Of a stretch of DNA of 64,000 nt, positions 1-9,685 are shown in pieces. Source of the DNA: Geotalea toluenoxydans JCM 15764 (lineage in GTDB: Bacteria > Desulfobacterota > Desulfuromonadia > Geobacterales > Geobacteraceae); assembly GCF_001311985.1 (NCBI RefSeq), contig NZ_BBCJ01000020.1, positions 21,384-85,383 on the forward strand. The letters run 5' to 3'. Position numbers and translations under genes: made by a program. Positions within the stretch are counted from its first letter, which is position 1. Each line of letters begins with the position of its first letter. The notes below the pieces were generated by a model. It ran no database searches. It was not told the DNA's origin and saw only the letters and a program-made list of their open reading frames with translations.

Positions 1-62
1 CCGAAGCCGAATGCGTACTGTGTCATTATCCACACAATCCCGTGAAGGAGGGAAGCAAATGA
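1..62 (+). CDS. C-terminal end of a c-type cytochrome (partial)
   Basis: Only the last 19 codons are in the window. They read in the third frame and contain the heme-attachment motif CVLCH (positions 12-26), then run to a TGA at 60-62. That stop overlaps the ATG of the next gene by four bases (ATGA), the usual sign of translational coupling. I infer a periplasmic, probably multiheme cytochrome that passes electrons to or from the iron-sulfur and NrfD-like subunits that follow. Heme number and family cannot be judged from this fragment. Confidence 0.7.
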   Translation, partial: EAECVLCHYPHNPVKEGSK

Positions 63-844
63 TTACGCGGAGAAAGTTCTGCAAAAACGCCCTCCTTGTG
101 GCGGGAGGAATTGCTTTGCCCCTGACGGCCCTGGAATGGTTCGATCCGAAAAAGCTCCATGCCGATAAAAACGACTCCGCCAGCTTGAGATGGGGATTCC
201 TGGTGGATACCCATAAATGCGTTGGTTGTGGCATGTGTGTCAAGGCCTGCAAAATTGAAAACGAGATACCCTACGATGCCGATGTTTCCAGGACCTGGGT
301 GGAGCGCTATATCATTACCAAAGAGGGCCGTACCCACATCGACTCGCCAAAGGCAGCCCGCGACGGCTTTATGGACAAAAAGGTCGATCTGGGAGAAGGG
401 CGCATGGAGGAGATAAAGGACGAGGATATCGAAAAGGCCTTTTTCGTCCCCAAGCTCTGCAATCAGTGCGACAATCCACCATGCGTTCAGGTCTGCCCCG
501 TGGGCGCCACTTATCAGACGGCCGACGGGGTTGTACTGGTCGATCGTTCCTGGTGCATCGGATGCGGCTACTGTATCATGGGCTGCCCTTACGGGGTCCG
601 TTTTTTCCACCCGATCTATCGGGTTGCCGAAAAATGTAACTTCTGCTACCACCGCATCAGCCAAGGGATGAAAACCGCCTGTGTCGATGCCTGCCCATTT
701 GATGCAAGGCGGGTCGGCAACCTGCGAGATCCCGACGACCCAGTTACCAAGGTCATCATGACCGAGCGTGTCGCCGTGCTCAAGGAAGAATATGGGACCA
801 AACCCCAGGTGTTTTACCTGGGGCTTTCCAGGGAGGTGAGGTAG
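59..844 (+). CDS. Exported four-cluster ferredoxin-like subunit (NrfC/HybA/PsrB type)
   Basis: A 261-residue electron-transfer subunit. The ATG at 59 is preferred over the one at 11 because it follows a strong ribosome site (GAAGGAGGG) and overlaps the upstream stop by four bases. The N-terminus has twin arginines followed by a hydrophobic stretch (MITRRKFCKNALLVAGG), consistent with Tat export. Four cysteine groups are visible: CVGCGMCVKAC (from residue 54), CNQCDNPPCVQVCP, CIGCGYCIMGCP and CNFC...CVDACP, matching a protein that carries four [4Fe-4S] clusters. Upstream lies a cytochrome, and three bases downstream an NrfD-type membrane protein, so this is the middle electron carrier of a membrane oxidoreductase exchanging electrons with the quinone pool. 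The catalytic partner, if any, lies outside the window, so the substrate is unknown. Confidence 0.9.
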   Translation: MITRRKFCKNALLVAGGIALPLTALEWFDPKKLHADKNDSASLRWGFLVDTHKCVGCGMCVKACKIENEIPYDADVSRTWVERYIITKEGRTHIDSPKAARDGFMDKKVDLGEGRMEEIKDEDIEKAFFVPKLCNQCDNPPCVQVCPVGATYQTADGVVLVDRSWCIGCGYCIMGCPYGVRFFHPIYRVAEKCNFCYHRISQGMKTACVDACPFDARRVGNLRDPDDPVTKVIMTERVAVLKEEYGTKPQVFYLGLSREVR

Positions 845-846
845 CC

Positions 847-2099
847 ATGGTGCATGGTGAAGCGTGGACACTGAAAGAATTCTTCGTTTATCCCAATGAG
901 TACATTTACTGGACCATCCAGATAGTCATGTATCCCTTCATGACCGGACTGGTCGCCGGAGCCTTCGTCCTCTCATCCCTTTATCATGTTTTCGGCGTGA
1001 AGCAATTGAAGGATATTGCCCGTTTTTCCCTGGTTTTTTCCTTTGCCCTGCTACCGGTTGCCATGATGCCGCTCATGCTGCACCTGCAGCAGCCTCAGCG
1101 GGGCTTCTCGGTTATGCTGACCCCCCATTTCACCTCAGCCATTGCTGCTTTCGGCATTGTTTTTTCCACCTATGGCATGATTGTCGCCTCCGAGCTTTGG
1201 TTTGTCTACCGCCGCCACTTTGTCACTACTGCCACTCAACTGGCTATCACCGACAATGGAAGTATTGGTGACCGGATCCGCAGGCTGCTCTTTTCCGCGT
1301 TGACTTTGGGTGCTCGCGATATCAGCGAAGAAGCATTGGCAAGGGATGAGAAGGCAGTCAAGGTGCTGGCTGCCGTGGGAATCCCCGTTGCCTGCTTTCT
1401 CCACGGCTATGCCGGCTTCATTTTTGGCTCGGTGAAGGCCAACGCCCTGTGGATGACCCCGCTGATGCCGGTAATCTTCATCTGCTCGGCTGTGGTTTCC
1501 GGTATCGCCCTTTGTATTCTGACCTATATCGCCACCATGGAGATCAGGAAACTCATTGTCGCCTGGCAGAAAAAGCACGAGCTGGCACTGTTGACCCATG
1601 AAGAGTTGAAGAGTGCGAGATACACGTAGTTACCATGACTTCGCGCTACCTGATCATGTTCCTGGTTCTTGCCATCACCCTGGAACTGCTGGACTTGATT
1701 TTTCGTGGATATACGGCCGTAAAGTCATGGGATATCCTGCGCAGCGTCATCTATGGCCGGGACTTCGTCAATATATTCATTCTCCAGTATGGCCTGGGGA
1801 ACCTGGTGCCGTTCATTCTCTTTCTCATCCCCGGCCTGACCATCCGCCGGGCGGCTGCAGGCTCCCTGCTGGTGCTGCTGGGGGTATTCATGATGCGCTG
1901 GAACGTGGTCATCGGCGGACAGGCTTTTTCCTCGTCCTTTGCCGGGTTCATGCACTATCAACTGCCCATCTGGCCCCATGATATGGAGACATTCAAGGAG
2001 GGGCTGTTCGGGGCGCTGATGGTGGGAATTACGCCTTTCGCCCTCTTCTGGCTGGTGACAAGGGTTCTGCCGGTATTCAACCGGGATGATAGCCATTGA
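847..2099 (+). CDS. NrfD/PsrC-type integral membrane quinone-interacting subunit (frameshifted)
   Basis: A 417-residue polytopic membrane protein once one break is repaired. The first frame runs 847-1629 and the second continues to 2099. At 1611-1617 the read has AGAGTGCGAG where AGAGTTGCGAG keeps the frame and gives KSCEIHVVTMTSR. Hydrophobic helices occur throughout both halves, and the total length and eight to ten predicted helices suit the NrfD/PolSulReductase family, which anchors iron-sulfur partners and oxidises or reduces quinol. It starts three bases after the ferredoxin subunit, so the cytochrome, ferredoxin and NrfD genes form one operon. Without correction the second half would be called separately from an ATG at 1635; that ATG has no good ribosome site. 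Confidence 0.82.
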
Positions 2100-2160
2100 T
2101 GCTCTAATTTTGAGCACTACGCAATCTATTCAGCAAAGCCGTGCAGGGATGCCGGGTGTC

Positions 2161-2189
2161 TTGACATTCGAACCTCCTTCTGCTAGCCT
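2161..2189 (+). promoter_or_regulatory. Sigma-70-type promoter for the aminotransferase gene
   Basis: TTGACA at 2161-2166, a 17-base spacer, then TAGCCT at 2184-2189. The -35 box is perfect and the -10 box moderate. It lies 65 bases before the ATG at 2254, with no other gene between. Confidence 0.45.
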
Positions 2190-2253
2190 CCCGGTGGTGT
2201 CCGCCCGCTTGCCGGTTGCGGCAGGGCGAACCATTCACTGACAAGGAGCACTT

Positions 2254-3316
2254 ATGGCGAAAAAGCTTTTATTCCCGGCCCGATTGAGGTCGCACCGGAG
2301 ATACTCCAGGCGATGGCCTCTCCCATGATCGGGCATCGGATGCCGGAATACGCAACCCTGCACAAAGGGGTGACCGATAAACTGAAGGAGCTGCTTTTTA
2401 CCCGGGGAAAAGTGTTCCTTGCCACATCCAGCGCCTTCGGTGTCATGGAGGGGGCTGTGCGCAATCTTGTCGGCAAGCGCTGCGCCAACTTTTGCAACGG
2501 CGCCTTTTCCGACAAATGGCATGACGTGACCAGACGGTGCGGCAAAGAGGCCGATGCCATCAAGGTCGAGTGGGGGGAGCCCATCACCCCGGAACTGGTG
2601 GATGCCACCCTGGCCACCGGAAAGTATGACGCCATCACCCTCATTCACAACGAAACATCTACCGGCGTCATGTCGCCGCTGCCGGAGATAGCTGCTGTTC
2701 TGCGCAAATATCCGGATGTGGTCTCCATTATCGATACCGTTTCTTCCATGAGTGCGCTGAAGATCCCCTTGGACGAGCTTGGCATCGACTGCTGCATCTT
2801 CGGTGTGCAGAAGGCCCTTGCATTGCCTCCCGGACTGGCCGTTTTTACCGCCAGTGCCAAGCACTTGAGCGCAGCAGGACCATGGAAGGGCGGGGCTATT
2901 ACTTCGATTTTCAGGAATTTGCCGCCTTGGACGAAAAGAATAATACACCATCGACACCATGCATCTCGCTGATTTATGCCCTTGACTGCCAGCTTGGACG
3001 CATCTTTGCCGAGGGGCTGGAGGCTCGCTGGCAGAGACATCTGGACTTGGCCGAGTACGTGCGGGGATGGGTCCGGGAACGTGGCTTCGACTTTCTGGCC
3101 GCAGAGCCTTACCGCTCCATTACCCTTACCTGTGCCGTCAACAGCAGGAATGTGGACCTGGCAGAGCTGAAGAAAAAGCTGGGCGAGCGCGGTTACGCCT
3201 TCGATAACGGTTATGGCAAGCTTAAGGGGAAAACTTTCCGTATTGCCCACATGGGCGACATGCAGCTGGCCGATCTGCAGGATTTCACGGCGCAGATCGA
3301 CGATATTCTCAGTTGA
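2254..3316 (+). CDS. Class V PLP-dependent aminotransferase (alanine-glyoxylate/serine-pyruvate type; two frameshifts)
   Basis: A 354-residue enzyme after repair of two breaks. The ATG at 2254 follows ACAAGGAGCACTT. Near 2270 a T run has four instead of five bases; with five the start reads MAKKLFIPGPIEVAPEI, the typical class V opening. Near 2878 GGG is read as GG; restoring it gives SAAGTMEGRGYYFDF. The PLP lysine is expected in FGVQKALALPPGL, and the aspartate that contacts the ring nitrogen in IIDTVSSM. The family transfers amino groups between small amino and oxo acids (alanine, serine, glyoxylate), but closely related members act on phosphoserine or phosphonates, so the substrate is not settled. 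It has its own promoter and no operon partner. Confidence 0.85.
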
Positions 3317-3452
3317 TTTATTCGAATGGCCCAGATTACCGGGCTCGATCTTCACATTATTTTATTTATCACTGGACTTGCCGCTCGAATTTCCGGCATC
3401 ATCCAATGCTTGACACGCTTTGCCAGACTTAAAATGTTAGAGGGAGGATCAA

Positions 3453-3629
3453 ATGAAATGTCCTAATTGTGGAGACAGAAAATCGGTGGAGATTGATATC
3501 CACTCTTCCGGATTTTCCTCGGAGCACTCTCCGGTAAAGGAATGCGGCGCATGCGGCCTTGTCTGGAGGGTGAAAATGGTCGGAGACAAAACAGAGATAG
3601 ACATCATCAAGGCTGCAGATAAAAAGTAA
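3453..3629 (+). CDS. Small zinc-ribbon protein, 58 residues
   Basis: A short gene with a strong ribosome site (GAGGGAGGATCAA) before ATG 3453. The product begins MKCPNCGDRKS and has a second CGACG pair at residues 35-38, so two CxxC knuckles about 30 residues apart could hold one zinc ion, as in the zinc ribbons of small nucleic-acid-binding or adaptor proteins. A basic C-terminus ends in KAADKK. It is convergent with rubredoxin (stop codons 40 bases apart). I do not recognise a named family and infer function no further than metal binding. Confidence 0.6.
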   Translation: MKCPNCGDRKSVEIDIHSSGFSSEHSPVKECGACGLVWRVKMVGDKTEIDIIKAADKK

Positions 3630-3668
3630 GCCGGCTGCGATGTCTACCAGACTGAGAGCCTGCTTTTT

Positions 3669-3827
3669 TCAGGCCGGCTCAAAAACGTCCTTTCCTGCTC
3701 CGCAAATGGGGCAAACCCAGTTCTCCGGCAGCCCTGAAAAAGGAGTGCCGGGATCAATTCCGTTTTCAAGGTCTCCAGCAGCGGGGTCATAGACATAACC
3801 GCATATGGTACAGACATATCTTTCCAT
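3669..3827 (-). CDS. Rubredoxin
   Basis: A 52-residue rubredoxin, standard length. The ATG at 3827 follows AAAGGAGAGCTGA; an upstream in-frame start at 3878 would add 17 non-conserved residues. Both iron-binding knuckles are present: [10 protein letters not shown] near the N-terminus and CPICGAGKD near the C-terminus, with the invariant aromatic residues between them. It holds a single Fe(Cys)4 centre and carries one electron in the cytoplasm; in anaerobes it usually serves oxygen or superoxide reduction. No electron-transfer partner is adjacent. Confidence 0.97.
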   Translation of the reverse strand: MERYVCTICGYVYDPAAGDLENGIDPGTPFSGLPENWVCPICGAGKDVFEPA

Positions 3828-4441
3828 TTCAGCTCTCCTTTGAAGCAATAATCCTTCGACTAAAAAATACGGTTGCAAAAGCCGGACTGCGCCCTATAAT
3901 CTTTGTGATTGTTAATTAGTCTAGTCTGCTCTTTGGCGTCGATTACCAATCTCGCCTCAGGTTCAGGAGTCTAGCACAAGGTTCCTGGCTGTCAATAGTG
4001 ACAATTATTGCAATTTCAGCTTGATTTTACAAAATGTTGTGCTATTTTAGCAAAACTAAATAAGGGTTTCAGCTTTCTTCATTAGTCCCACCGGATGCCA
4101 TCCCGTCCATTTTGAGCTGACCATTCAGAAAGGCATGGTTTTATGAAAGTGACTTGCCGTTCCTTCTCAGGAATTTCCCATTGCTCAGGTTGCCAAAGTC
4201 CAAAATCCATCATGCTCTGTGGATGCTTTAATTCCCACCACCCGTTTTCTCCTGTCAACGTTACGATCCAGATGCAGACTTAACAATAAATCGAGACGGT
4301 TCAATTCCAACTGGGCAATTGAATCAATAAAAAGAATTATGCCCGAGAAGAAACATTTTCAATCTTAAAAAAATATTATTAAAATAGACAATTGCTTTGA
4401 TTGTCCGGTAAGTAACCCAATGAAATGAGGAGGAGATTGTA
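3828..4441. other. Long intergenic region between rubredoxin and PEP carboxykinase
   Basis: About 610 AT-rich bases without an open frame that looks coding. It must contain the divergent promoters of rubredoxin (-) and PEP carboxykinase (+). TTTTACAAAATG (4024-4035) and TATTTTAGCAAAAC (4043-4056) are AT-rich, loosely related elements that may be regulatory. I see no convincing riboswitch or RNA gene. Confidence 0.4.
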
Positions 4442-6287
4442 ATGAGTTATGAAGTAAAAAACGAGCAATTGCGAAAGTGGGTAGAAGAAGTCGCTACACT
4501 GTGCCAACCTGCAAGCATATACTGGTGTGACGGCTCACAGGAAGAGTATGACCGGCTCTGTACCCAGTTGGTTGAAAGCGGCACTTTCAGGAAACTGAAT
4601 CAGGAAAAGCGCCCTAACAGCTACCTGGCCTGGTCTGATCCCAGCGATGTTGCCAGGGTGGAGGACCGGACCTTTATCTGCAGCCTGACCAAGCAGGACG
4701 CAGGTCCCACCAACAACTGGGTCCAGCCGAAAGAGATGAAGAAGACCCTGACCGGGCTCTTCAAGGGCTGCATGCGTGGCCGCACCATGTATGTCATTCC
4801 GTTCAGCATGGGGCCTCTTGGTTCGCCGATTGCAAGATCGGTGTCGAGATCTCCGACTCCCCCTATGTTGCGGTCAATATGAAGATCATGACCCGCATGG
4901 GCAAGAAAGTGGTTGACGTACTGGGTGACGGTGAGTTCGTCCCCTGCCTGCACTCTGTGGGAGCACCGCTTGAGCCGGGGCAGAAGGACGTGCCGTGGCC
5001 ATGTAACAAGGAAAAGTACATCGTTCATTTTCCGGAAGAGCGTGCCATCTGGTCTTTCGGCTCCGGATACGGCGGCAATGCATTGCTAGGGAAGAAATGC
5101 CTGGCATTGCGCATCGCTTCCAAACAGGGTAAGGACGAAGGCTGGCTGGCCGAGCACATGCTGATCCTTGGCGTCGAGTCCCCGACCGGTGAGAAGACTT
5201 ACGTGGCGGTGCCTTCCCGAGCGCCTGCGGCAAGACCAACTTCGCCATGCTGATTCCGCCAAAACCTATACAGGACAAAGGTTGGAAGGTAACCACCCTT
5301 GGTGACGACATTGCCTGGATCAAGCCCGGCCCCGACGGCCAAGTCTATGCAATTAACCCGGAATACGGTTACTTCGGCGTTGCCCCTGGGACAAATACCA
5401 AGACCAATCCCAACGCCATGGCCTCCTGTTCAAAAAACACCATTTTCACCAACGTTGCTCTGACCCCTGATGGGGATGTGTGGTGGGAAGGAATGTCCGA
5501 CGAGCCACCGGCAAAATTGACCGACTGGCAAGGGCAGGAGTGGACGCCCGGTTGCGGCCGTAACGCAGCCCATCCCAACTCCCGCTTTACCGCACCTGCC
5601 TCCCAGTGTCCTTCCATTGACCCTGACTGGGAAAACCCCAAAGGGGTGCCCATGAGCGCCTTCATCTTCGGTGGTCGCCGCAAGGACACCGTGCCGCTGG
5701 TCTACCAGGCCTTCAACTGGAACTTCGGCGTCTACCTTGCCGCGACCCTCGGTTCGGAGACAACCGCCGCTGCCGTCGGCGCCACCGGCAACGTACGCCG
5801 CGACCCCTTCGCCATGTTACCCTTCTGTGGTTACCACATGGCCGACTATTTCGGCCACTGGCTGCAGTTCGGCCGTTCCGTCCCCAAGCCGCCGCGCATC
5901 TTCAGCGTCAACTGGTTCCGTAAGGACGCCAATGGCAAATTCATCTGGCCGGGCTACGGTGACAATATGCGTGTTCTCAAGTGGATCGTCGAGCGCGTCC
6001 AGGGCAAAGCCGCTGCTGTAGAATCACCGCTGGGCTGGATGCCTCGCTACGAGGACATGGACTGGGAGGGCCTCGACATGACACGGGAGAAGTTCAACGA
6101 ACTTACCTCCGTCGACCGGGATGTTTGGCAGAACGAGTTGATCGCCCACGATGAACTCTTCGTCAAGATCTACGACCGTCTCCCCAAGGAGTTCCTGCAC
6201 ATGCGCGAGCTGATAACCTCCAGCCTCTGGCGTTCGCCGGAGCACTGGGAGCAGATCAATCCCTTCGTTGAAGGCTACAATGACTGA
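4442..6287 (+). CDS. pckG: Phosphoenolpyruvate carboxykinase (GTP) (two frameshifts)
   Basis: A 615-residue enzyme that interconverts oxaloacetate plus GTP with PEP, CO2 and GDP in gluconeogenesis. The start follows AGGAGGAGATTGTA. Two breaks separate three frames: at 4834-4835 AAA is read as AA (repair gives SPIAKIGVEIS), and near 5210 TT is read as T (repair gives [17 protein letters not shown], with the P-loop and the catalytic cysteine of the GTP-type family). Further signatures are [14 protein letters not shown] (substrate and metal loop), DDIAWI (metal-binding aspartates) and [10 protein letters not shown] near the guanine site. The ATP-type family lacks this layout. A strong terminator follows at 6320. 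It is a single-gene unit. Confidence 0.96.
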
Positions 6288-6319
6288 TAACCCGCGATAA
6301 AAAGCGGATATTACGACAA

Positions 6320-6350
6320 GAGGCCCCGTTTTCCGGGGCCTCTCTTTTTT
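6320..6350 (+). terminator. Rho-independent terminator after pckG
   Basis: A perfect stem GAGGCCCC/GGGGCCTC with a four-base loop (GTTT/TTCC context) followed by a run of T ends PEP carboxykinase transcription. The convergent regulator gene ends 30 bases beyond. Confidence 0.9.
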
Positions 6351-6379
6351 ACGGCTCAAGGAACACCCTGCCGGCATGA

Positions 6380-8508
6380 TCAGGTTGAATGCAGGTGGCC
6401 CATGGCAAGATACGGCCATTCAGTACTTTTGAGCAGGTGGGTAACCTCTTCTGCAGAAACCGGCTTGCTGAAGAGGTAGCCTTGCATCTCCTGGCAATCC
6501 AGGTCACTCAGCATCTTCAACTGCTCGACAGTTTCTACTCCTTCCGCAATGACATTAAGTCTCAGACTCCTGGCCATGTTTATGACTGCCGTCGCTATGG
6601 CTGCATCATCCTTATTGGTGTCGATGTCGCTGACAAAGGACTGGTCTATCTTCAGTGTCTGGATCGGCAGCTTCTTGATGTACGACAGGGATGAATAGCC
6701 GGTGCCGAAATCATCTATCGATATGTGTATGCCCAATTTATTGAGTCTGTTTAAAGTATCGATGGTCTTATCCACATTTTGCAGCATTACGTTTTCGGTC
6801 ACTTCCATTTCCAGCCAACGGGGATCCATGTCCTCCTCGGCCAGGACCTGCTCGACCATGTTTACCATCATCGGTTGCAGGAACTGTTTTGGCGAGAAAT
6901 TTACGGCCACACGCATGGGGGGTAGTTCATTTCCTGCCAGCTTTTGTTCTGCCGGCAGGCAGCCCGAAGCACCCATTGTCCCAGGGGGACTATCAGGCCT
7001 ATATCTTCAGCCAGCGGGATAAACTGGTTGGGCGAGACAAGGCCGATTTCCGGGTGCTGCCAGCGTACCAGTGCCTCAAAGCAGACAATCCGGCCTGAGG
7101 TGATGTTTATCTTGGGTTGATAGTAGAGGAGAAACTCGCCGTTCTGCAGTGCCCGGCGCAGGTCGTTCTCCATGGTGAGCCGTTGCAGTGCCTGTTCGTC
7201 CATGGAGGACGTATAAAGGTGGTAACGGTTGCGGCCCTGCTCTTTTGCCCGATACATTGCCATATCGGCATTCTTGATCAGCGTTTCGGCATCTTTGCCG
7301 TCGTCGGGATAAATACTGATACCGATGCAGGTGCTGACGAACAGCTCGATGTCCGGAAGTGTAAACAGCCGGTTGAACGACACAATTATCTTCTGGGCAA
7401 CCCTCACCGCTTCCTGGACCGAATCCAGGTCCGGGAGGAGGATGATAAACTCATCGCCACCCCGCCTGGCGACAGTATCGATGTCGCGGCGGCAGCATTC
7501 CCTGAGTCGCAGGGCGGCTGCCTTCAGGAGCTCATCACCGACACCATGGCCAAGGGTGTCGTTGATTACCTTGAACCTGTCCAGGTCGAGGAAAAGAATG
7601 GCAAGGAGCCTGCCATGGCGCTGGGCCTGGGCCAGGGCAAGGTGCATCAATTCGTTGAACAATTGGCGGTTTGGCAGGCCGGTAAGCGCGTCATAATAGG
7701 CCATCTGTTTGATCGTATCTTCTGCCTGCTTGCGCTCGGTGATGTCTTCCTGAAAGGCTATGAAATGGGTGATGTGATTATCTCCGTCGGTAATGGGGGA
7801 AATGGAGGTCAAAACCCAGTAGTATGTACCGTCCTTTTTCCGGTTGTGGAACTCTCCCCACCACTCTCCACCGCTGCTTATGATTTCCCATAGCCTCCGA
7901 TAGTCATTGTCCGGGCTTTGGCCTGATTTCAGCATGCTCGGCTTATTGCCTGCAGCTTCCTGCAGGCTGTATCCCGTGAGCCTTGTAAATCTTGGATTAA
8001 CGTATTCAATCTTTCCGGAAGTGTCGGTTATCATAATAGAGACGGGACTTTGTTCAACGGCTCGGGATAGGCGGCGAATGAAGACTTCCTGTTCACGCAG
8101 TTGCTGCTCAAGCCTGCTGCATTCCAGGCACTCTTCAATGACCGCTTGCAGTTTTTCCTGATTGATGGGTTTAAGCACATAATGGCTGATTCCGATATCG
8201 ATTGCTTCAAGGAGGAGTCTCGCATCGGTCTGGGCAGAGATGATGATAATCTTGGCTTCCCTGCTCAGTTGCTTTATCTCCTTTGCCATGGTGATGCCGT
8301 CCATTATCGGCATTTTCATATCGGAAAGAACTATTTCGGGCAGGTGTCTTTTATATAGTTCGAGCCCATTCGCACCGTTGACTGCGGTGATCAATTTGAT
8401 TCCGGGAAACCTGGAGCTTATGACCAGGGCAATTAATTCCCTCGTACTTCTGTCGTCTTCCACAAGCAGAAGAGTCGGGGCAAAGGATTTCGCTATTGTA
8501 AATTGCAT
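6380..8508 (-). CDS. Response regulator with PAS, GGDEF and EAL domains (frameshifted)
   Basis: A 709-residue c-di-GMP signalling protein. Order: receiver domain (residues 12-125, phospho-acceptor Asp63 in LSDMKMP, lysine in YVLKPI), PAS domain (about 150-265), GGDEF (about 280-440) with intact RRGGDEF and an upstream RDID that fits the inhibitory c-di-GMP site, then EAL (about 455-700) beginning CFEALVRW. Both catalytic signatures look intact, so it may make or degrade c-di-GMP under control of a sensor kinase not present here. At 6917-6922 a C run on the coding strand has six bases where seven restore NYPPMRVAVNFSPKQF. The ATG at 8508 gives the receiver domain its full length. It is transcribed alone. 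Confidence 0.9.
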
Positions 8509-8687
8509 AATTCCCCTGTTACTAAAATATCAATGTTATAAAGCATTAACTTAGATATTGAAACAGGTTTTGCATATCAGTCAATTGCAGACGGTATTTA
8601 AGTGTGAATGCTCTGGTATATATGGGCTTGCAACTGACTTTAGCCATGTTAACCTTAAGCATGCGGAGGAATTGTGAGAGGTGGTCA

Positions 8688-8878
8688 ATGGAAAAAACTG
8701 TGCACAACGATGTTTGTCAGCGGACGGAGCATAAGGATGAGAGGGTCAGGCTGAGGAATGTAAGGACCGGGAGGTGGGGCTGACATTCAGCTGCACTCCC
8801 AGCGGCGAGACGATTCAGGTGGAACTGGAGAACGGCATGCTGGACAGCTGGCCGCCTGAAGAGTGCGAAGAGCTGTAA
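8688..8878 (+). CDS. Small acidic protein of unknown function (frameshifted)
   Basis: Two short frames join into a 63-residue protein if one G is restored in the G run at 8769-8771 (ACCGGG to ACCGGGG), giving RNVRTGEVGLTFSCTPSGE. The C-terminal half contains CTPSGETIQVELE and ends SWPPEECEEL, a pattern I associate with small uncharacterised proteins of Geobacter relatives. ATG 8688 follows GAGAGGTGGTCA. The stop is ten bases before the end of the convergent regulator gene. No function can be proposed; the two cysteines could bind metal or form a disulfide. Confidence 0.5.
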
Positions 8879-8888
8879 AGAGTGGGGG

Positions 8889-9479
8889 CTAATCCTTGGA
8901 ATAAAGGACAGCGACGGCTTTTGCCGGCTCCCTGCCGGTCGAAACATAGCCGTGAGGTTCTGCCGAATCGTAGTAAATGCTGTCTCCGGGCATGAGGGTC
9001 ATGATCTCTTGACCGTAATGAAATTCCAGCACCCCTTCCAGGAGATAAATGAATTCCACCCCATCATGGCTGTAAAAGCGGCTGTCGTCCCAGTCGGCCT
9101 GTTCGAATTCGATCAGGAAAGGTTCGATCTGCTTGTGGCGGATGCCTGGCGCCAGGGGGCGGTAAAGATAACCCTGAACAGGGTCTGCACCTGAGCGGCG
9201 TCGGCTTGATGGTCCGTCTCCGCCTCTGGTCAGAACGAACTTCTGCCGGTCTCCTTCCTCTTCAAAGAAATAGTGGATGCCGACCTTCAAACCTTTGGCA
9301 ATGCGGAGCAGCGTGGCCAGCGGGGGCGTAACCTGGTCATTTTCTATCTGGGACAAAAGCGGCTTGGACAGACCCGTAACATCAGCCAGCTCCTGCAGGG
9401 TGTGTCTCTGTTCCTGTCTCAGTTTTCTGATCTTTTCACCAAGCTTTAATTCGAGAACTTCGGATTTTATCTCTTTCAC
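8889..9479 (-). CDS. XRE-family regulator with C-terminal cupin domain
   Basis: A 196-residue transcriptional regulator. Residues 12-70 form a helix-turn-helix (LRQEQRHTLQELADVTGLSK...LSQIENDQVTPPLATL). Residues 110-190 form a cupin barrel with EFIYLLEGVLEF and PGDSIYYDSAEPHGY, the small-molecule or metal-binding half. This architecture is common in regulators of amino-acid, polyamine (PuuR-like) or detoxification genes, where the cupin senses the ligand. The frame is intact. It is divergent from the HtrA gene, with about 200 bases between them, so it may control itself or its neighbour; the ligand is unknown. Confidence 0.88.
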   Translation of the reverse strand: MKEIKSEVLELKLGEKIRKLRQEQRHTLQELADVTGLSKPLLSQIENDQVTPPLATLLRIAKGLKVGIHYFFEEEGDRQKFVLTRGGDGPSSRRRSGADPVQGYLYRPLAPGIRHKQIEPFLIEFEQADWDDSRFYSHDGVEFIYLLEGVLEFHYGQEIMTLMPGDSIYYDSAEPHGYVSTGREPAKAVAVLYSKD

Positions 9480-9685
9480 GGCTCCCCCTGCTATGGCTTT
9501 ATAAGCAAAAGGCTGCTTTCCGTCAAGGAGTTATTGCATTGGGTGTTCCATCAGCGCTGGCAGGTAAACCGCTAATCAGAAGGCATCTGCACCTGTTCAC
9601 CGGCCTTAAATCCGTTGACAGCGCCCGGAATTTTGGCTAATCTTGCAGCGTTTGCCAGTCGAAAACCTTTAATGGAGTAGATGCA

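Noticed and set aside
2645..3355. Antisense frame of 236 codons across the aminotransferase
   Set aside because: The sense strand carries a recognisable enzyme on both sides of the break; the antisense frame is a GC-rich shadow.
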